This document shows, piece after piece, positions 35,406-43,671 of a DNA stretch of 64,000 bases (its first letter is position 1; each line of letters opens with the position of its first letter). A program made the translations under genes and the position numbers. The notes below the pieces were generated by a model. That model was given only the letters and a program-made list of their open reading frames with translations, was not told the DNA's origin and ran no database searches. The stretch covers positions 268,073-332,072 of the forward strand of contig NZ_LN929838.1 in NCBI RefSeq assembly GCF_001493375.1. Direction: 5' to 3'. The DNA is from Streptomyces specialis. GTDB taxonomy: Bacteria; Actinomycetota; Actinomycetes; Streptomycetales; Streptomycetaceae.

Positions 35406-35976
35406 GAGCCCCATCCTGCCGGAGAGAACCGATGACGGCACCCTTACGGACTGGGCCCTGGCGGCCGGCAAGGGCGACCGCCAGGCGACGGAGCGCTTCG
35501 TGCTCGCCACGCAGCTCGACGTCCGCAGATATGTGACGTATCTCAGCGCCGACAGCCAGTCGGCGGACGACCTGGTCCAGGACACCTACCTGCGGGCGCT
35601 GCGGAGCCTGCCGCGCTTCGAGGGACGGGCCTCGGCCCGGTCCTGGCTGCTGACGATCGCGCGGCGGGTGGTCGCGGACCAGATCCGCTCCAAGGTGTCC
35701 CGCCCGCCGATCGACGGCGGTCAGGACTGGGAGACGGCGGCGGAACGCGGCCAGACCGGGGGGCACCCCGGGTTCGAGGAGGGCGTGGCGCTGTCCGAGC
35801 TGCTGAACGCCCTGTCCCCGGACCGCCGGGACGCGTTCGTGCTGACGCAGTTGCTCGGGCTGCCCTACGCCGAGGCGTCCGCGGTGGTCGGCTGCCCGGT
35901 GGGGACGATGCGGTCCCGGGTCGCCCGGGCCCGCGAGGATCTCCTCGCCTTGCTGGACCGGGCGGGCCGGCCGTAG
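35404..35976 (+). CDS. ECF sigma factor
   Basis: 190 residues from ATG 35404. Region 2: RYVTYLSADSQSADDLVQDTYLRALRSLPRFEGRASARSWLLTIARRVVAD. Region 4: LSPDRRDAFVLTQLLGLPYAEASAVVGCPVGTMRSRVARARED. A typical group 4 sigma factor; no C-terminal extension. Its gene starts on the same four bases as the opposing zinc-finger gene, so any promoter must lie inside that gene. Regulon unknown. Confidence 0.93.
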   Translation: MSPILPERTDDGTLTDWALAAGKGDRQATERFVLATQLDVRRYVTYLSADSQSADDLVQDTYLRALRSLPRFEGRASARSWLLTIARRVVADQIRSKVSRPPIDGGQDWETAAERGQTGGHPGFEEGVALSELLNALSPDRRDAFVLTQLLGLPYAEASAVVGCPVGTMRSRVARAREDLLALLDRAGRP

Positions 35977-36053
35977 CCCGCCCGGCGCGGACGGGCCGGG
36001 CGCCCGTCCGCGCCCCGGTGATCGAACAATTAATCTGTTTTCCGGGGAACTAG

Positions 36054-36109
36054 CCCCTGGCCGGGTCCGACTCCTTCAACGCGTGACGGGAGTCGGACCG
36101 GCCCAGGGG
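36054..36109 (+). promoter_or_regulatory. RBS-sequestering hairpin before MFS gene
   Basis: CCCCTGGCCGGGTCCGACTCC and GGAGTCGGACC plus CAGGGG form a ~21-bp near-perfect inverted repeat with a 14-nt loop. The right arm contains the Shine-Dalgarno AGGGGGG, eight bases before ATG 36117. Folding would hide the ribosome site. Confidence 0.65.
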
Positions 36110-36116
36110 GGATCGC

Positions 36117-37355
36117 ATGAGGGAGAGCCGCGGCGGTACGGACCAGTGGGGGCTGGTCGCGGTCGCGGGCATGCTCTCCTTCGTCGCCATGCTCGACATG
36201 AGCGTCATCAACGTGGCCGTCGCCGGCATCGGCGACGATCTGGGCACCTCCGACGGCGTCGCCCAGTGGGCCGTGCTGGGCTATCAGGTCCCGGTCGTGG
36301 CCTTCCTGTTGCCCGCCGGACGCTGGCTGGACCGGGCGCCCGTCCGGACCGTGCTGCTGGGATCCGTCGCCGGGTTCGTCGGCTGCGCGCTGGCCGCCGC
36401 GGCGGCGCCGCACGCGGCGGCGCTGATCGCCGCCCGCGTCGCGCAGGGCTCGTGCGCGGCGGTGCTGTTCGTACTGATGCCGGTGCTCGCCGTGCGGGCG
36501 GTGCGTCCCGAGGTGCGGGGCCGGGCCATGAGCGTCCCCGCCACGCTGGGACCGCTCGGGGCCGTCTGCGGGCCGATGGTGGGCGGCGTGCTGCTGGACC
36601 ACTTCGGGTGGCGCGCGGTGCTGCTGGTGAAACTGCCGGTGTGCGTCGTCGCCTGGCTGATGGTCCGCGCCGCGATGCCGCCCGCCGGACGGGCCCCCGT
36701 TCCCGGCCGCCGGGACCTCGCCGACGCCGGGCTGGCCGGTGGCGCCGTCACGCTGCTCCTGGTCGCCCTCACCCTGGCGCCGGACGCGCCGGCCTGGTGG
36801 CTGCTGACCCTGGTGGCGGCCGGTCCGCTGGTCGTGTGGGCGCGCGGGCCCGGGGGCCGGCCGGTCCGCGAGGTGCTGGCCGCGCCCGGGAGCGCGGGCG
36901 TCAACGGCGCGGTACTGGCGCTGAGCGTCGCGTTCGCCGCCGTGCACTTCACCGTGGCGCTCCATCTTCAGCGCGGCGAGTCGGTCAGCGCGTCCGCGAC
37001 GGGGATGACCCTGCTCGCGTTCCCGCTGGGCATGGTCCTGGCCGGGCCGGTGGGCGGCCGTGCGGCCGACCGGTTCGGCCCGCGCCCGGTGGCCGTCGCC
37101 GGAACGTGCCTGGTGGCGGCCGGTTACCTGCCGCTCGCGCTGCTGGGCGACTGGTCGCTGCTCCACGTCGCCTGGCCGCTCGCCGTCGCGGGCACCGGCA
37201 TGGGCCTGTACGGCGGGCCGACCCAGGTGCTGGCCATGGGCGCGGTACCGCCCCGGCTCGTCGCCTCGGCCGGGGCCACCATCCAGCTCGCCCGCAGCCT
37301 GGGCTTCGCCCTGGGCCCCGCCCTGGCCACCGCGGTCGGCGGGCCGGGCGGGACC
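36117..37355 (+). CDS. MFS (DHA2/EmrB-QacA-like) exporter, 3' end replaced by adapter
   Basis: 413 genuine residues remain. DHA2 features are visible: MLDMSVINVAVAGIG in helix 1, LPAGRWLDRAPVRTVLLG (motif A-like), RVAQGSCAAVLF, and PATLGPLGAVCGPMVGGVLLDHFGWR (motif C). About 11-12 of the usual 14 helices are present before the frame enters adapter sequence at 37356 (the apparent ending LSLIPN is artefactual). It would export small molecules or drugs by proton antiport. Upstream lies a hairpin over the ribosome site. Its apparent link to the isonitrile genes is across an assembly junction and must not be trusted. Confidence 0.88.
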
Positions 37356-37440
37356 CTGTCTCTTATTCCCAACTGACTGCGCCGGCGCAGAGGGGGGGGT
37401 TGGCACGAGAAGGATCGGGCCCAGTGGTACAGCCTACAGT
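37356..37440. other. Nextera Read 1 adapter remnant (assembly junction)
   Basis: CTGTCTCTTATTCCCAACTG and then ACTGCGCCGGCGCA match the Nextera mosaic end plus Read 1 adapter with noise. The bases to about 37440 look like a degraded index/P5 tail. The genomic sequence resumes shortly before the asnB ribosome site. The reverse strand reads MGIRDR, a known adapter-derived peptide. Confidence 0.92.
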
Positions 37441-37527
37441 ACGCCAGAACCGATAAACGCCGGCCGGACCCGTCGCCCCTGGCCGCCTCGCGCGACCACC
37501 CCAGGACTCCCGAGTGAGGAAACGTTC

Positions 37528-39369
37528 ATGTGTGGCATCGCCGGATGGGTCTCCTTCCCCGCAGACCCGCGAAGAGACATCGCGGTCCTCGACCGCATGA
37601 CCGCGACGCTGAGCGCGCGCGGCCCGGACGCCGGGGGCGTGTGGCACGACGAGCACGCCGCCGTCGGGCACCGGAGACTGGCCGTCATCGACCCGGAGGG
37701 CGGCGCCCAGCCGATGACGGCCGGGCCCGCCGGCCGGGAGACCGTCCTCACCTACAGCGGCGAGGTGTACAACCACCACGAGCTGCGCGCCGAACTGCGC
37801 CGCCTCGGCCACGCGTTCCGCACCCGCAGCGACACCGAGGTCGTGCTGCGGGCCTACCAGGAGTGGGGCGCGGGGCTGGCCGAGCACCTGGACGGCATGT
37901 TCGCGTTCGCCGTCTGGGACGCGGGGCTCGGCAGGCTGCTGCTGGTCCGGGACCGGCTGGGCGTCAAGCCGCTCTACCACGCGGCCCTTCCCGGCGGCGG
38001 TCTGGCGTTCGCGTCCGAGCCGAAGGCCCTGTTCGCCCACCCCGGGCTGCGCCCCCGAGTCGACGCGGACGGCCTGCGCGAGGCGTACAGCCTGCTGTTC
38101 AACACCGGGCCCACCGTCTGGGCCGGGGTCCGGGAGATCCACCCGGGCCATGTGGCGGTCTACGACCGTTCCGGGTTCTCCGAACGGGCCTACTGGCAGC
38201 TCACCGGCCACCCGCACACCGACGACCCGGACACGACGGCCGAGCGGGTGTCCGCCGCGCTGAACCGGGCGGCGCGCGCCCAGGTGGAGGCCGACGTGCC
38301 CCGCTGTTCCCTGCTGTCCGGCGGCCTGGACTCGTCGGTGCTCACCGCGCTGGTCGCCGACGAGCTGCGGAACCGGGAGGGGCCGTCCGCCCGCATCCGC
38401 TCCTACGCCGTGGACTACCGCGACCAGGCGGAGGAGTTCACGGGCGACGTGCTGCGGACCGGACACGACACGCCGTTCGCCGCCGAGGCCGGCGCGTTCA
38501 TCGGCACCGACCACAGCACCGTCGTCCTGGACCCGCACGACCTGCTCGACCCGGAGCACCGCCGCGCCGTGGTCGTCGCCCGCGACTCCCCCATCGGCGT
38601 GGGCGACATGGACACGTCGCTGTATCTGCTGTTCGGCGAGATCGCCCGGCACTCGACGGTCGCCCTCTCCGGCGAGGCCGCCGACGAGGTGTTCGGCGGC
38701 TACCCCTGGTTCCACAGCCGGCGCGCGGGGGCGGCCGGGACGTTCCCCTGGCTGCTGGTCACCGGGGACGAGGCCGCGATGCCGCTCCACCCGGACCTGG
38801 CCGCCACGCTGCGCGTCGGGGAGTTCCAGCGCGACACCTACCGGGACGCCCTGGCGGCGGTCCCGCCGCTGGAGGGCGGCTCGGCCGCCGCCGTCCGGTT
38901 CCGCGAGTTGCAGCACATGTCGCTGACCCGCTGGCTGCGCCAGCTCCTGCACCGCAAGGACCGGCTCAGCATGGCGCGCGGCCTGGAGGTGCGGGTGCCG
39001 TACTGCGACCACCGTCTGGTCGAGTACGCGTTCGGCGTGCCCTTCGAGACGCACAGCCACGACGGGCGGGAGAAGAGCCTGCTGCGGGCGGCCGGCGCGG
39101 GTCTCGTCCCGCACTCGGTGCTGTACCGGCCGAAGAACCACTACCCGGCCACCCACCATCCCGACTACAACCGCGGTCTCCAGGCGATGGCCCGCGACGC
39201 CCTCGACGGCCACGGCGGCCAGGTCCGCGATCTGGTGGACGAGACGGTCGTGAAAACCGGTCTGAGCACCCCGCCGGAGCGGCTCACCTGGGAGCACCGG
39301 CTGCGCCTGGAACGTGTGGTCGCCCTGGCCGTCTGGCTCGACCACTACCGACCGGAACTCACGCTGTGA
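37528..39369 (+). CDS. asnB: Class B asparagine synthetase-like amidotransferase
   Basis: 613 residues from ATG 37528 after GAGTGAGGAAA. Cys2 (MCGIAGW) is the glutaminase nucleophile; RGPDAGG and the YSGEVYNH glutamine-binding motif follow. The synthetase half has the ATP pyrophosphatase loop LLSGGLDSSVLTAL (264-270), LSGEAADEVFGGYPWF and LEVRVPYCDHRLVEYAF. It would turn a carboxylate into an amide using glutamine and ATP. It is followed at once by a P450 (a GTG of that frame overlaps this stop) and then an isocyanide synthase. A tailoring amidation in a natural-product pathway is therefore as likely as asparagine supply. Confidence 0.93.
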   Translation: MCGIAGWVSFPADPRRDIAVLDRMTATLSARGPDAGGVWHDEHAAVGHRRLAVIDPEGGAQPMTAGPAGRETVLTYSGEVYNHHELRAELRRLGHAFRTRSDTEVVLRAYQEWGAGLAEHLDGMFAFAVWDAGLGRLLLVRDRLGVKPLYHAALPGGGLAFASEPKALFAHPGLRPRVDADGLREAYSLLFNTGPTVWAGVREIHPGHVAVYDRSGFSERAYWQLTGHPHTDDPDTTAERVSAALNRAARAQVEADVPRCSLLSGGLDSSVLTALVADELRNREGPSARIRSYAVDYRDQAEEFTGDVLRTGHDTPFAAEAGAFIGTDHSTVVLDPHDLLDPEHRRAVVVARDSPIGVGDMDTSLYLLFGEIARHSTVALSGEAADEVFGGYPWFHSRRAGAAGTFPWLLVTGDEAAMPLHPDLAATLRVGEFQRDTYRDALAAVPPLEGGSAAAVRFRELQHMSLTRWLRQLLHRKDRLSMARGLEVRVPYCDHRLVEYAFGVPFETHSHDGREKSLLRAAGAGLVPHSVLYRPKNHYPATHHPDYNRGLQAMARDALDGHGGQVRDLVDETVVKTGLSTPPERLTWEHRLRLERVVALAVWLDHYRPELTL

Positions 39370-39401
39370 ACACCGCCGACCCCTCTGGAGGCCCAGCCGC
39401 C

Positions 39402-40676
39402 ATGCCCACCCCGGCCACCCCGCACGAGCCCGTACCGCTGTCCGGCGAGGCGTACAAACGCGACCCCTATCCCCTGTACCGCGAGCTGCGCGAACGGGGT
39501 CCGGTGCACCGGGTCCTGTTCCCCAGCGGCGTCCGGGCCTGGCTCGTCACCGGTTACGACGCCGCGCACGAGGCGCTGAACGACCCGAGGCTCGGCAAGA
39601 ACCACGCCCTGGGCAACGACGCCTGGCGGGCCCGTGCCTCGATCATGCCCGAGCCGCAGCACTCCCAGCTCCAGGTGCACCTGCTGCACCAGGACCCGCC
39701 CCGGCACACGGCCATGCGCCGGCTGATCACGGACGCCTTCGCCCCCCGGCGGGTGGCGGCGATGGTGCCCCGGTTCCAGGCGCTCGCGGACCGGCTGCTC
39801 GACGAGGCGCTCGACGCCGCCCCGGTCGCCGGCCGCCTGGATCTGGTCGCGGACTTCGCGGCCCGTTTCCCGTTCCAGGTGCTGGCCGATGTCATCGGCC
39901 TCGAACCGGCGCTGGCCGGGCGCTTCGACCGCGACTGGGGGAAGGTCGTGGCGCCCGTGGGTCCCACCGACCCGGGCCGTGCCGCGTACGAGGGCCGGCT
40001 GCGCGGGCTCCAGCGGTACATCGACGAGGTCACCGCCCACGCGCGCCAGCACCCGGACGAGGGACTGCTCGGCCGGCTGGTCGCCGCCCACGGGGACGGT
40101 GAACTCACCAAGGAGGAACTGGACTCAATCGTCTTCCAGCTCCTGGTCGCCGGGCAGGAGCCGGTGACCAACCAGATCACCACCTCGGTGATCTCCCTGC
40201 TGCGCCACCCCGAGCAGCTCGCCAGGCTGCGCGACGAGCCGGGCCTGCTGCCCCGGGCGGTGGAGGAACTGCTGCGCCACGACAGCGCGTTCGAGCTGAC
40301 GACCTGGCGGTTCTTCGCCGAGGACAGCGACCTGCACGGCACCCGCGTCCCGGCGGGCGACTCGGTGATCGTCTCGCTGTGCGCGGCCAACCGGGATCCC
40401 GCCCGCTTCCCCGACCCCGACGTTCTCGATCCGGACCGCACGCCCAACCCGCACCTCGCGTTCGGCCACGGCATCCACTTCTGCCCGGGTTCCTCGCTGG
40501 CCCGCGCCGAACTCCAGGTCGCGCTCGGCACGTTGCTGCGGCGGCTGCCCGGCCCGGGGCTGGCCGCGGGGGACGGCGACCGGCGGGGGAGGCCCGCCGT
40601 GCTGGCGCGGGGCGTGCACGCGCTGCCCGTCGCCCACGCGGCCCCGGGGCGGTGCCCCGTACGGCACCTGGGCTGA
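39402..40676 (+). CDS. Cytochrome P450
   Basis: 424 residues. ATG 39402 has GGAGG ten bases upstream; an alternative GTG at 39366 overlaps the asnB stop. Haem loop FGHGIHFCPGSSLARAE with Cys361, ExxR at 289-292 (EELLR), and HQDPPRHTAMRRL helix C. The I-helix reads AGQEPVTN: the acid is present, but Pro replaces the usual Thr after it, a change seen in some coupling or otherwise atypical P450s. Placed between asnB and the isocyanide synthase, so it likely hydroxylates or oxidatively couples an aryl isonitrile intermediate. Needs a ferredoxin, not encoded nearby. Confidence 0.94.
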   Translation: MPTPATPHEPVPLSGEAYKRDPYPLYRELRERGPVHRVLFPSGVRAWLVTGYDAAHEALNDPRLGKNHALGNDAWRARASIMPEPQHSQLQVHLLHQDPPRHTAMRRLITDAFAPRRVAAMVPRFQALADRLLDEALDAAPVAGRLDLVADFAARFPFQVLADVIGLEPALAGRFDRDWGKVVAPVGPTDPGRAAYEGRLRGLQRYIDEVTAHARQHPDEGLLGRLVAAHGDGELTKEELDSIVFQLLVAGQEPVTNQITTSVISLLRHPEQLARLRDEPGLLPRAVEELLRHDSAFELTTWRFFAEDSDLHGTRVPAGDSVIVSLCAANRDPARFPDPDVLDPDRTPNPHLAFGHGIHFCPGSSLARAELQVALGTLLRRLPGPGLAAGDGDRRGRPAVLARGVHALPVAHAAPGRCPVRHLG

Positions 40677-40719
40677 CCACCGGCACCGCCCACCACCGGC
40701 ACCACTCACCACCGGCGAC
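40676..40719. repeat. Three tandem 16-bp repeats
   Basis: ACCACCGGCACC recurs at 40676, 40692 and 40708 (third copy ends ACCACCGGCGAC), right at the P450 stop. Too few and too close for CRISPR; origin by slippage likely. Confidence 0.7.
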
Positions 40720-40736
40720 AGCCCGCCACGGGCCAC

Positions 40737-40761
40737 GACGCCGCGGCGCCGCCGCGGCGTC
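40737..40761. terminator. Hairpin between P450 and isocyanide synthase
   Basis: GACGCCGCGGC, loop GCC, then the exact complement: 11-bp perfect arms. It may end or attenuate the asnB-P450 transcript and give the synthase gene its own level of expression. Confidence 0.65.
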
Positions 40762-40847
40762 GGGCCGTCATGCCCTCACGCCCCGGCGGGACCGGGCGCG
40801 TGGGTCTCCACTTGATCGCGACACCCGACCCCGCGGGAGGAACTCCC

Positions 40848-41834
40848 ATGTCCACGACCGCCCCCTCGTCCCCCCTCGCGCCCGCCGCCGGCACCGAGGC
40901 GATCTGCGCCGGGATCATCCGCCTGCTGCTGCCGCACCGCCGCACCACCGAGGCGCCCGCGACCGCCCCGGACACCCCGGAGGCGTTCCCGTGGCAGGCG
41001 CGACGGCTCGCCCGGTTCGTCGCCTCGGGCGACCCGGTCGTCTTCGCCCTGCCCGGTTTCCCGTGCAAGTCGCCCAACCCCGAGAAGGTGCTCGGCCACC
41101 TGCCCGACGAGGGGGAACGGCTCTCGCTGCGCTTCCTGGACGACCTGTGCGCCCGGGTGCGGCAGGTGTACGCGCCCGGGGCCCGCGTGCTGATCTGCTC
41201 GGACGGCCACGTCTTCGGGGACCTGATCCACGTCCCCGACGAGCACATCGACGCCTACGGCGACGCGTTGCGCCGCATGATCGCGGACGAGGGGCTCGGC
41301 CACCTCGACACGTTCGACCTGCGCGACGTGTACGGCGACGGCCTGTCGTACGACGAGAAGCGACGCCTGGTCAGCCGGCAGCACGCCCCCACCCTGGAGG
41401 AGCTGCGGGCCGAGGTACGGGCGGACGCGACCACGCTGGCCATGTACCGCGGCATCACCCGGTTCCTGGTCGCGGACACGGTGGACTTCGCGGGCAGCCG
41501 CTCGGCGCTGCAACGGGACTGCCGCAGACGGGCCTACGGCGTGATTCAGCGCAGCCGCGCCTGGGGCGGGCTGATCGACGAGCACCACCCGCGGGCGGTC
41601 CGGCTGTCCATCCACCCGCAGCCGCGCGGGGCGGCCAAGTTCGGCATCCGCCTGCTGGACGCGGCCGACGCGTGGACGACGCCCTGGCACGCGGCGGTGC
41701 TGCGGCGGCCCGGCGGCGGCCCGGTGCTGATGCCGAGGGCGGAGGCGGAGCGGCTGGGCCGCCTGGTCCACCGGGACGGCAGACCCAGCCACTTCGAGGC
41801 GTTCGCCGCCGGGGCCGGTCACCGGCCCCGGTGA
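40848..41834 (+). CDS. Isocyanide synthase (PvcA/DIT1 family)
   Basis: 328 residues from ATG 40848 after GGGAGGAA. Family blocks are clear: VVFALPGFPCKSPNPEKVLGHLPDEGE, VLICSDGHVFGDLIHVPD, AYGVIQRSRAWGGLIDEHHP and RAVRLSIHPQ. Known members (PvcA, IsnA, XanB-type) convert the amino group of Tyr or Trp to an isonitrile using ribulose-5-phosphate as carbon donor. No PvcB/IsnB-type Fe/2-oxoglutarate oxygenase, which would decarboxylate to a vinyl isonitrile, is adjacent. The acid may instead be kept and amidated by AsnB. The stop overlaps the convergent ABC ATPase gene by 16 bp. Confidence 0.92.
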   Translation: MSTTAPSSPLAPAAGTEAICAGIIRLLLPHRRTTEAPATAPDTPEAFPWQARRLARFVASGDPVVFALPGFPCKSPNPEKVLGHLPDEGERLSLRFLDDLCARVRQVYAPGARVLICSDGHVFGDLIHVPDEHIDAYGDALRRMIADEGLGHLDTFDLRDVYGDGLSYDEKRRLVSRQHAPTLEELRAEVRADATTLAMYRGITRFLVADTVDFAGSRSALQRDCRRRAYGVIQRSRAWGGLIDEHHPRAVRLSIHPQPRGAAKFGIRLLDAADAWTTPWHAAVLRRPGGGPVLMPRAEAERLGRLVHRDGRPSHFEAFAAGAGHRPR

Positions 41835-42589
41835 TCGTAGGCGATCAGCGGGTCGCCGGTGAGCGGATGATCGACCACGGCGGCCCGCACGCCGAACACC
41901 CCGGCCAGCAGCTCCGGGGTGAGCACCTCGCGGGGGGTGCCGGAGACGACCACCTCGCCGTCGCACAGCACGTGCAGCCGGTCGCACACCGAGGCGGCGG
42001 CGTTCAGGTCGTGCAGCGCGGCCAGGGTGGTGCGGCCGTGCCGCCGCAGCAGGGACAGCAAGTCGATCTGGTGCCGGATGTCGAGGTGGTTGGTCGGTTC
42101 GTCCAGCACCAGGACGTCCGGCTCCTGGGCGAACGCCCGCGCCAGCAGCACCCGTTGGCGTTCGCCGCCGGAGAGCGTGCGGAACTGCCGGCCGGCCGCC
42201 TCCGTCATGCCCGCCGCGGCCAGGGCTTGCCGTATCGCCTCGCGGGCGGCCTCGTCCTCGCCGGCGAAGGCCCCGAGGTAGGGCGTGCGCCCCAGGGCCA
42301 CCACCTCCCGGACCGTCAGCTCGATGTCCGCGCCGCGCTCCTGCGGCAGCGCCGCGATGTGCCGGGCCGCCCGGCGCGGCGCGAGGGAACGCACGTCCGT
42401 CGCGTCCAGCAGCACCCGCCCCGCCGACGGCCGCAGATGCCCGTACACGGTCCGCAGCAGCGTCGACTTGCCGCTGCCGTTCGGCCCGATGAGGCCGGTG
42501 ATCTGCCCCTTCTCGGCGACCATCGACACGCCGTGCACGACGGACCCGCCGGAGAGGGAGACGCTCAGGTCCTCGATGGCGATTCTCAC
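41819..42589 (-). CDS. ABC transporter ATPase (FecE/BtuD-like)
   Basis: 256 residues. Walker A GPNGSGKS, signature LSGGERQRVLLARAFAQ, Walker B VLVLDEPTNHLD, H-loop in LAALHDLN. The order and the DIRHQIDLLSLLRRHGRTT segment match the iron-siderophore/B12 importer ATPases. Last gene of the three-gene importer; its start overlaps the permease stop by 4 bp. It powers uptake of a metal chelate, cobamide or haem-like ligand through the permease. Confidence 0.95.
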   Translation of the reverse strand: MRIAIEDLSVSLSGGSVVHGVSMVAEKGQITGLIGPNGSGKSTLLRTVYGHLRPSAGRVLLDATDVRSLAPRRAARHIAALPQERGADIELTVREVVALGRTPYLGAFAGEDEAAREAIRQALAAAGMTEAAGRQFRTLSGGERQRVLLARAFAQEPDVLVLDEPTNHLDIRHQIDLLSLLRRHGRTTLAALHDLNAAASVCDRLHVLCDGEVVVSGTPREVLTPELLAGVFGVRAAVVDHPLTGDPLIAYDHRGR

Positions 42590-43671
42590 GGCTCACGCTC
42601 CAGGCGCCGGTCGAGCAGGAACAGCAGCGCGGGGGCGCCGAGGACCGCGGTGACGACGCTGACCGGCAGTTCCTGCCCGTCCACGGCGACCCGGCACGCC
42701 AGGTCCACCACCACCAGCAGCAGGGCACCGGCCAGCGCGGACAGCGGGAGCAGCCGCCGGTGGTCGCCGCCCGTCAGCAGCCGGCAGACGTGCGGCACCA
42801 TCAGCCCGACGAACGCGATGACGCCCGAGACCGCCACCAGCACGCCGGTCAGCAGGCTGGTGAGGACGAACAGCTCCCGGCGCAGCCTGCCGACCGCGAC
42901 GCCGAGGCTCGCGGCGGTCTCCTCGCCCATGACCAGGGCGTTCAGGGCCCGCGCCCGCGTCTGGAGCGCCAGCAGCCCGGCCGGGACGGCGATCCCGGGC
43001 AGCCACAGGCCGTCCCAGTCGGCCCCGCCCAGGCTGCCCATCAGCCAGAACAGGACCCCTCGGGTCTCCTGGGCGTCCTCGACGCGCAGCACCAGATAGC
43101 TGGTGAGGCCCGTCAGGAGCTGCCCGATCGCGACCCCGGCGAGCACCAGCCGCAGCGGGGAGAAGGCGCCGCCGCGCCGGGCCACGAGCCACACCAGGCC
43201 GAACGCCAGCAGCGCGCCGGCGAACGCGGCTCCGCTCAGCCCCAGCCCGGCGCCGCCGCCGACGCCCAGCACGATGAAGCCGACGGCGCCCAGGGAGGCG
43301 CCGCCGGAGACGCCGAGGAGCTGGGGGTCGGCCAGCGGGTTGCGCACCAGCGCCTGGACGGCCGTGCCGACCACGCCCAGGCCGGCTCCGACGAGGGCGG
43401 CCAGCAGCGTGCGCGGCACCCGCAACTGCCACACGATCAGGTCGTCGGTGCCCGGCCGGGGCGCCTCGCCGGACAGCCGGCGCGCCACCACGGTCCACAC
43501 CTGGCCGGGCGGGATCGCGGAGGAGCCCCACGACACGGCGAGGGTCATGGCGACCAGCAGGCCCGCGACGAGCAGGGCGCCCAGCACCCAGGTCGGGACG
43601 GCGCGGCGGGTCCTGGGCGCCGGGCGGGTGGCGCGCCCGGCGCCGGACCGGGGCCGGTCCGTGACCGTCAC
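42586..43671 (-). CDS. FecCD-type ABC permease
   Basis: 361 residues from GTG 43671, which overlaps the lipoprotein gene's stop (GTGA). About ten transmembrane segments and the family blocks LRVPRTLLAALVGAGLGVVGTAVQALVRNPLADPQLLGVSGGASLGAV and GVIAFVGLMVPHVCRLLTG. This is the BtuC/FhuB/FecCD fold that imports iron-siderophores, haem or cobalamin. A short basic N-terminal tail precedes helix 1. Functions as a homodimer with the ATPase. Confidence 0.95.
   Translation of the reverse strand: MTVTDRPRSGAGRATRPAPRTRRAVPTWVLGALLVAGLLVAMTLAVSWGSSAIPPGQVWTVVARRLSGEAPRPGTDDLIVWQLRVPRTLLAALVGAGLGVVGTAVQALVRNPLADPQLLGVSGGASLGAVGFIVLGVGGGAGLGLSGAAFAGALLAFGLVWLVARRGGAFSPLRLVLAGVAIGQLLTGLTSYLVLRVEDAQETRGVLFWLMGSLGGADWDGLWLPGIAVPAGLLALQTRARALNALVMGEETAASLGVAVGRLRRELFVLTSLLTGVLVAVSGVIAFVGLMVPHVCRLLTGGDHRRLLPLSALAGALLLVVVDLACRVAVDGQELPVSVVTAVLGAPALLFLLDRRLEREP

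Noticed and set aside
36117..39369. MFS exporter as the export component of the isonitrile locus
   Set aside because: The two are separated by an adapter tract at 37356-37440, so adjacency is not evidence of linkage.
40676..40719. Short regular repeats considered as a CRISPR array
   Set aside because: Only three directly abutting 16-bp units without spacers, next to a coding end; no cas genes.
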